This document shows, one piece after another, positions 6,555-7,976 of a DNA stretch of 7,976 bases. Each line of letters opens with the position of its first letter. The stretch's first letter is position 1. A program made the position numbers and the translations under genes. This DNA is from Clostridium sp. CAG:411 (lineage in GTDB: Bacteria > Bacillota > Clostridia > Lachnospirales > Lachnospiraceae). The stretch covers positions 27,984 through 35,959 of the forward strand of contig FR899686.1 of assembly GCA_000437275.1 (NCBI GenBank). Direction: 5' to 3'. The notes under the pieces are model-generated. The model made no database searches, was not told where the DNA came from, and worked only from the letters and a program-made list of their open reading frames with translations.

Positions 6555-6569
6555 AGCTATGTAATAGCT
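6555..6569 (+). repeat. Small hairpin after cysK
   Basis: AGCTAT (6555-6560) and ATAGCT (6564-6569) form a 6-base stem with a 3-base loop just past the cysK stop. With no T-run it should not terminate efficiently. It may adjust 3' stability or the cysK to rrf2 ratio. Confidence 0.35.
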
Positions 6570-6645
6570 CATCTATTGCGTGGACAGCGGAAAAAAGTGA
6601 CAGGAGAATCAACACAACAAAATTAGCAGAAGGGAAGATGAAAAG

Positions 6646-7077
6646 TTGAAAATTTCAACCAAAGGACAGTATGCACTTCAGATGATGCTGGATTTAGCAA
6701 TCAACGACACTGGAGAATATATCACGATAAAAAGTATTGCAAAACGCCAAAATCTCTCTGAAAAATATTTAGAGCAGATTATGAATTTATTATCCAGAAG
6801 TGGTTATGTAAAAAGTGTTCGAGGTGCCAAAGGTGGATACCGTCTGGCAGGAGAGCCTTCCAAGTTTACCGTAGGCATGGTATTACGTGCAATTGAGGGA
6901 GACTTATCACTTGTGGAAATTACAGATCACTTGCCTGATGCACCAGTGGAGGAATGTATTCTTTCTAATGTCTGGAGAAAAATGGATGAGGCAATTAATG
7001 GTGTAATTGATCATATAACTCTGGAAGATTTGCAGAAAGAATATCAAAGTACCGTTGGATATGATTATGTAATCTAA
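6646..7077 (+). CDS. Rrf2-family regulator, CymR-like (no Fe-S cysteine cluster)
   Basis: DNA-binding transcription factor of 143 residues. The N-terminal winged helix runs from MKISTKGQYAL through ITIKSIAKRQNLSEKYLEQI (recognition helix about 36-46) to the wing RGAKGGYRL, then a dimerisation helix (VWRKMDEAINGVIDHITLEDL). Start is TTG 6646: it gives the canonical MKISTKG, and AGAAGGGA lies at 6629-6636. Where IscR-type members carry three clustered cysteines there is only C104, so cluster binding is unlikely. This, and its place after cysK, point to a CymR-like cysteine regulator. The C-terminus is YDYVI; a terminal Ile preceded by an aromatic residue resembles CymR and the CysE tail that enters CysK. 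It is about 55% identical by eye over the first 91 residues to the Rrf2 protein encoded at 7319. Targets likely include cysK and perhaps cysE, from the dyads there (inference). Confidence 0.88.
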   Translation: MKISTKGQYALQMMLDLAINDTGEYITIKSIAKRQNLSEKYLEQIMNLLSRSGYVKSVRGAKGGYRLAGEPSKFTVGMVLRAIEGDLSLVEITDHLPDAPVEECILSNVWRKMDEAINGVIDHITLEDLQKEYQSTVGYDYVI

Positions 7078-7113
7078 TGAATACAAATAAACGCACAGAC
7101 GGAAAATATGTAT

Positions 7114-7142
7114 GGATAGAATAACGAATGTGTATCCTTTTT
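7114..7142 (+). terminator. Weak terminator-like hairpin
   Basis: GGATA (7114-7118) pairs with TATCC (7133-7137), followed by five T (7138-7142). The stem is only five bases with a 14-base loop, so it is weak, and the stronger terminator lies just downstream. Confidence 0.25.
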
Positions 7143-7153
7143 ATAACAAAAAT

Positions 7154-7194
7154 AGGGTGATAGAGTTCCTTTGGGAGCAACTATTACCCTTTTT
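7154..7194 (+). terminator. Intrinsic terminator after the cysK-rrf2 unit
   Basis: AGGGTGATAG (7154-7163) pairs with CTATTACCCT (7181-7190), with one G-U pair. Inside, GTTCC (7165-7169) can pair with GGAGC (7174-7178). The stem is followed by TTTTT (7190-7194). It separates the first Rrf2 gene from the second, which has its own promoter. Confidence 0.85.
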
Positions 7195-7222
7195 GATTCT
7201 GGAAAAGATGTTTGAAAAGGCA

Positions 7223-7251
7223 TTGACGAAATTTTTTTAAACGTGTATGAT
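7223..7251 (+). promoter_or_regulatory. Sigma-A promoter for the second Rrf2 gene and nth
   Basis: TTGACG (7223-7228), 17 bases, then TATGAT (7246-7251), each one mismatch from consensus. Transcription would start near 7258, leaving a leader of about 60 bases. The ATG at 7247 lies inside this -10 box, so an open frame extending back to it cannot be the translated form. Confidence 0.82.
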
Positions 7252-7261
7252 AAAGAATAGA

Positions 7262-7287
7262 ATACCTAGTTTGTTAGTGGGAAAACA
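7262..7287 (+). promoter_or_regulatory. Leader element shared with cysK (candidate Rrf2 operator)
   Basis: Matches 5480-5505 of the cysK leader at 20 of 26 bases, including CCTAG (7265-7269), GTTAGT (7273-7278) and GAAAACA (7281-7287) in the same order and spacing. It starts 11 bases after the -10 here and 15 bases after the -10 at cysK. GAAAGTTAG (7291-7299) repeats part of the cysK element (5487-5495), and TAGG (7302-7305) could be a right arm facing CCTA. A binding site for one or both Rrf2 proteins is inferred. Confidence 0.55.
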
Positions 7288-7318
7288 GTTGAAAGTTAGA
7301 ATAGGATTGGTGACAATT

Positions 7319-7753
7319 ATGAAAATATCGACAAAAGGAAGATATGCATTACGTTTGATGCTTGATATCGCATTAAATGATTCGGAAAGACCGGTTCGAA
7401 TCAAAGAAATTGCAGAAAGACAGGAAATGTCAGATAAATATTTGGAACAGATTGTATCTGTATTAAATAAGGCTGGATACTTAAAGTCTATTCGAGGACC
7501 ACAGGGTGGATATCGATTGATAAGAAAACCGGAGGAATATTCGGTAGGTGATATTTTACGATTGACAGAAGGAAGCTTGGCACCAGTAAGCTGTCTTGAG
7601 TATGAAAAAAATGATTGTCCGAGACAGACAGATTGTGTAACCTTAGAATTGTGGAAACGTATGGATCAGGCAATCAAAGATGTGGTTGATAATGTTACAT
7701 TGGCTGATTTAATCGAGTGGAAACAGCAAAAAGGAAATAATTACTGCATTTAG
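7319..7753 (+). CDS. Rrf2-family regulator with Fe-S-type cysteines (IscR-like)
   Basis: DNA-binding regulator of 144 residues: winged helix from MKISTKGRYAL through RIKEIAERQEMSDKYLEQI to the wing RGPQGGYRL, then a cysteine loop and dimerisation helix. The loop has C92, C100 and C106 (spacing CX7CX5C), close to the C92/C98/C104 arrangement that binds [2Fe-2S] in E. coli IscR. The fourth IscR ligand, His107, is replaced (CVTL here, CLTH there), so the fourth ligand is unknown. It probably senses Fe-S status and could control the suf unit, its own gene and cysK; these targets are inference. ATG 7319 is preferred because it gives canonical MKISTKG with GGTGA at 7309-7313, and the longer in-frame start lies in the promoter. 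It ends NNYCI, again aromatic-x-Ile. The stop codon is followed after 10 bases by nth, so the two are co-transcribed. Confidence 0.9.
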   Translation: MKISTKGRYALRLMLDIALNDSERPVRIKEIAERQEMSDKYLEQIVSVLNKAGYLKSIRGPQGGYRLIRKPEEYSVGDILRLTEGSLAPVSCLEYEKNDCPRQTDCVTLELWKRMDQAIKDVVDNVTLADLIEWKQQKGNNYCI

Positions 7754-7763
7754 GAGTGATACT

Positions 7764-7976
7764 ATGACAAAAAAGCAACGTGCGCATGCCATTATTGAGT
7801 TGTTAAAAGAAGAATATCCAGATGCACACTGTACATTGGATTATGATGAGGCATGGAAGTTACTCATCAGTGTACGCTTGGCGGCACAGTGTACGGATGA
7901 GCGAGTGGACAAAATTACACCATTGTTGTATGAAAAATGCCCTACCATAGAGGCGTTGGCAGAGGCCCCTGTAGAG
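7764..7976 (+). CDS. nth: Endonuclease III (3' partial)
   Basis: First 71 codons of a DNA glycosylase/AP lyase that removes oxidised pyrimidines in base excision repair; the frame runs off the right edge. The start MTKKQRAHAIIELLKEEYP and the segment LLISVRLAAQCTDERVDK (about 33-50) match the N-terminal helices of Nth, where E. coli has LLIAVLLSAQATDVSVNK. The helix-hairpin-helix, catalytic Lys/Asp and the C-terminal four-cysteine [4Fe-4S] loop lie beyond the window, so activity cannot be judged. ATG 7764 follows AGGAG at 7752-7756, which overlaps the stop codon of the preceding Rrf2 gene. Pairing an Fe-S repair enzyme with an Fe-S-type regulator may reflect shared demand or simple operon packing. 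MutY is less likely from the start of the protein. Confidence 0.9.
   Translation, partial: MTKKQRAHAIIELLKEEYPDAHCTLDYDEAWKLLISVRLAAQCTDERVDKITPLLYEKCPTIEALAEAPVE

Noticed and set aside
7077..7124. A 15-codon frame overlapping the stop of the first Rrf2 gene (TAATG)
   Set aside because: Too short, without a recognisable domain or its own ribosome binding site; probably chance.
7247..7318. An N-terminal extension of 24 residues on the second Rrf2 protein
   Set aside because: Its ATG lies inside the -10 box, and the internal MKISTKG is the canonical Rrf2 start.

Overview
The window looks like chromosome from an AT-rich, anaerobic Gram-positive bacterium of the Clostridia, most likely Lachnospiraceae-like. 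The reasons are strong AGGAGG-type ribosome binding sites, sigma-A promoters close to consensus, a short SufC-SufB pair, an EpsC-type serine acetyltransferase, and paired Rrf2 regulators. This placement is by protein style only. All genes are on the + strand, and no RNA gene, CRISPR array, insertion sequence or other mobile element was seen.

Layout. (1) 3-1634: the end of a membrane protein fusing an ABC-2 exporter permease to a CPBP intramembrane protease, cut by the left edge. (2) 1695-3428: a sigma-A promoter followed by sufC and a half-size sufB, the whole Fe-S scaffold unit present here. (3) 3429-4509: a leader with a long inverted repeat, then cysE; a strong terminator (4539-4613) closes this block. 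(4) 4615-5401: a perfect consensus promoter directly abutting that terminator, then tcdA. (5) 5402-7077: a complex cysK control region (promoter, two dyads, a possible second promoter, a leader hairpin), then cysK and an Rrf2 regulator without an Fe-S cysteine cluster; a terminator follows at 7154-7194. (6) 7223-7976: a second promoter with its own leader element, an Rrf2 regulator with three clustered cysteines, and the beginning of nth, which runs off the right edge.

How it fits together. Apart from the left-edge permease, nearly every gene makes, moves or uses sulfur. CysE and CysK make cysteine from serine and sulfide. SufC/SufB assemble Fe-S clusters. Nth normally carries a [4Fe-4S] cluster. 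TcdA belongs to an E1-like family whose E. coli member lies next to a cysteine desulfurase system. The two Rrf2 proteins are close paralogues with different likely inputs: one resembles CymR, the CysK-partnered cysteine regulator, and the other resembles IscR, the Fe-S sensor. Both end in Tyr-x-Ile, the kind of tail expected to enter the CysK active site, whereas the CysE here does not end in Ile. The cysK leader and the second rrf2 leader share a 26-base element with 20 identities, located just downstream of each promoter. The most interesting hypothesis is a compact circuit tying cysteine supply to Fe-S demand through two sister regulators and a shared operator. No cysteine desulfurase, SufU or SufD is visible in the window.
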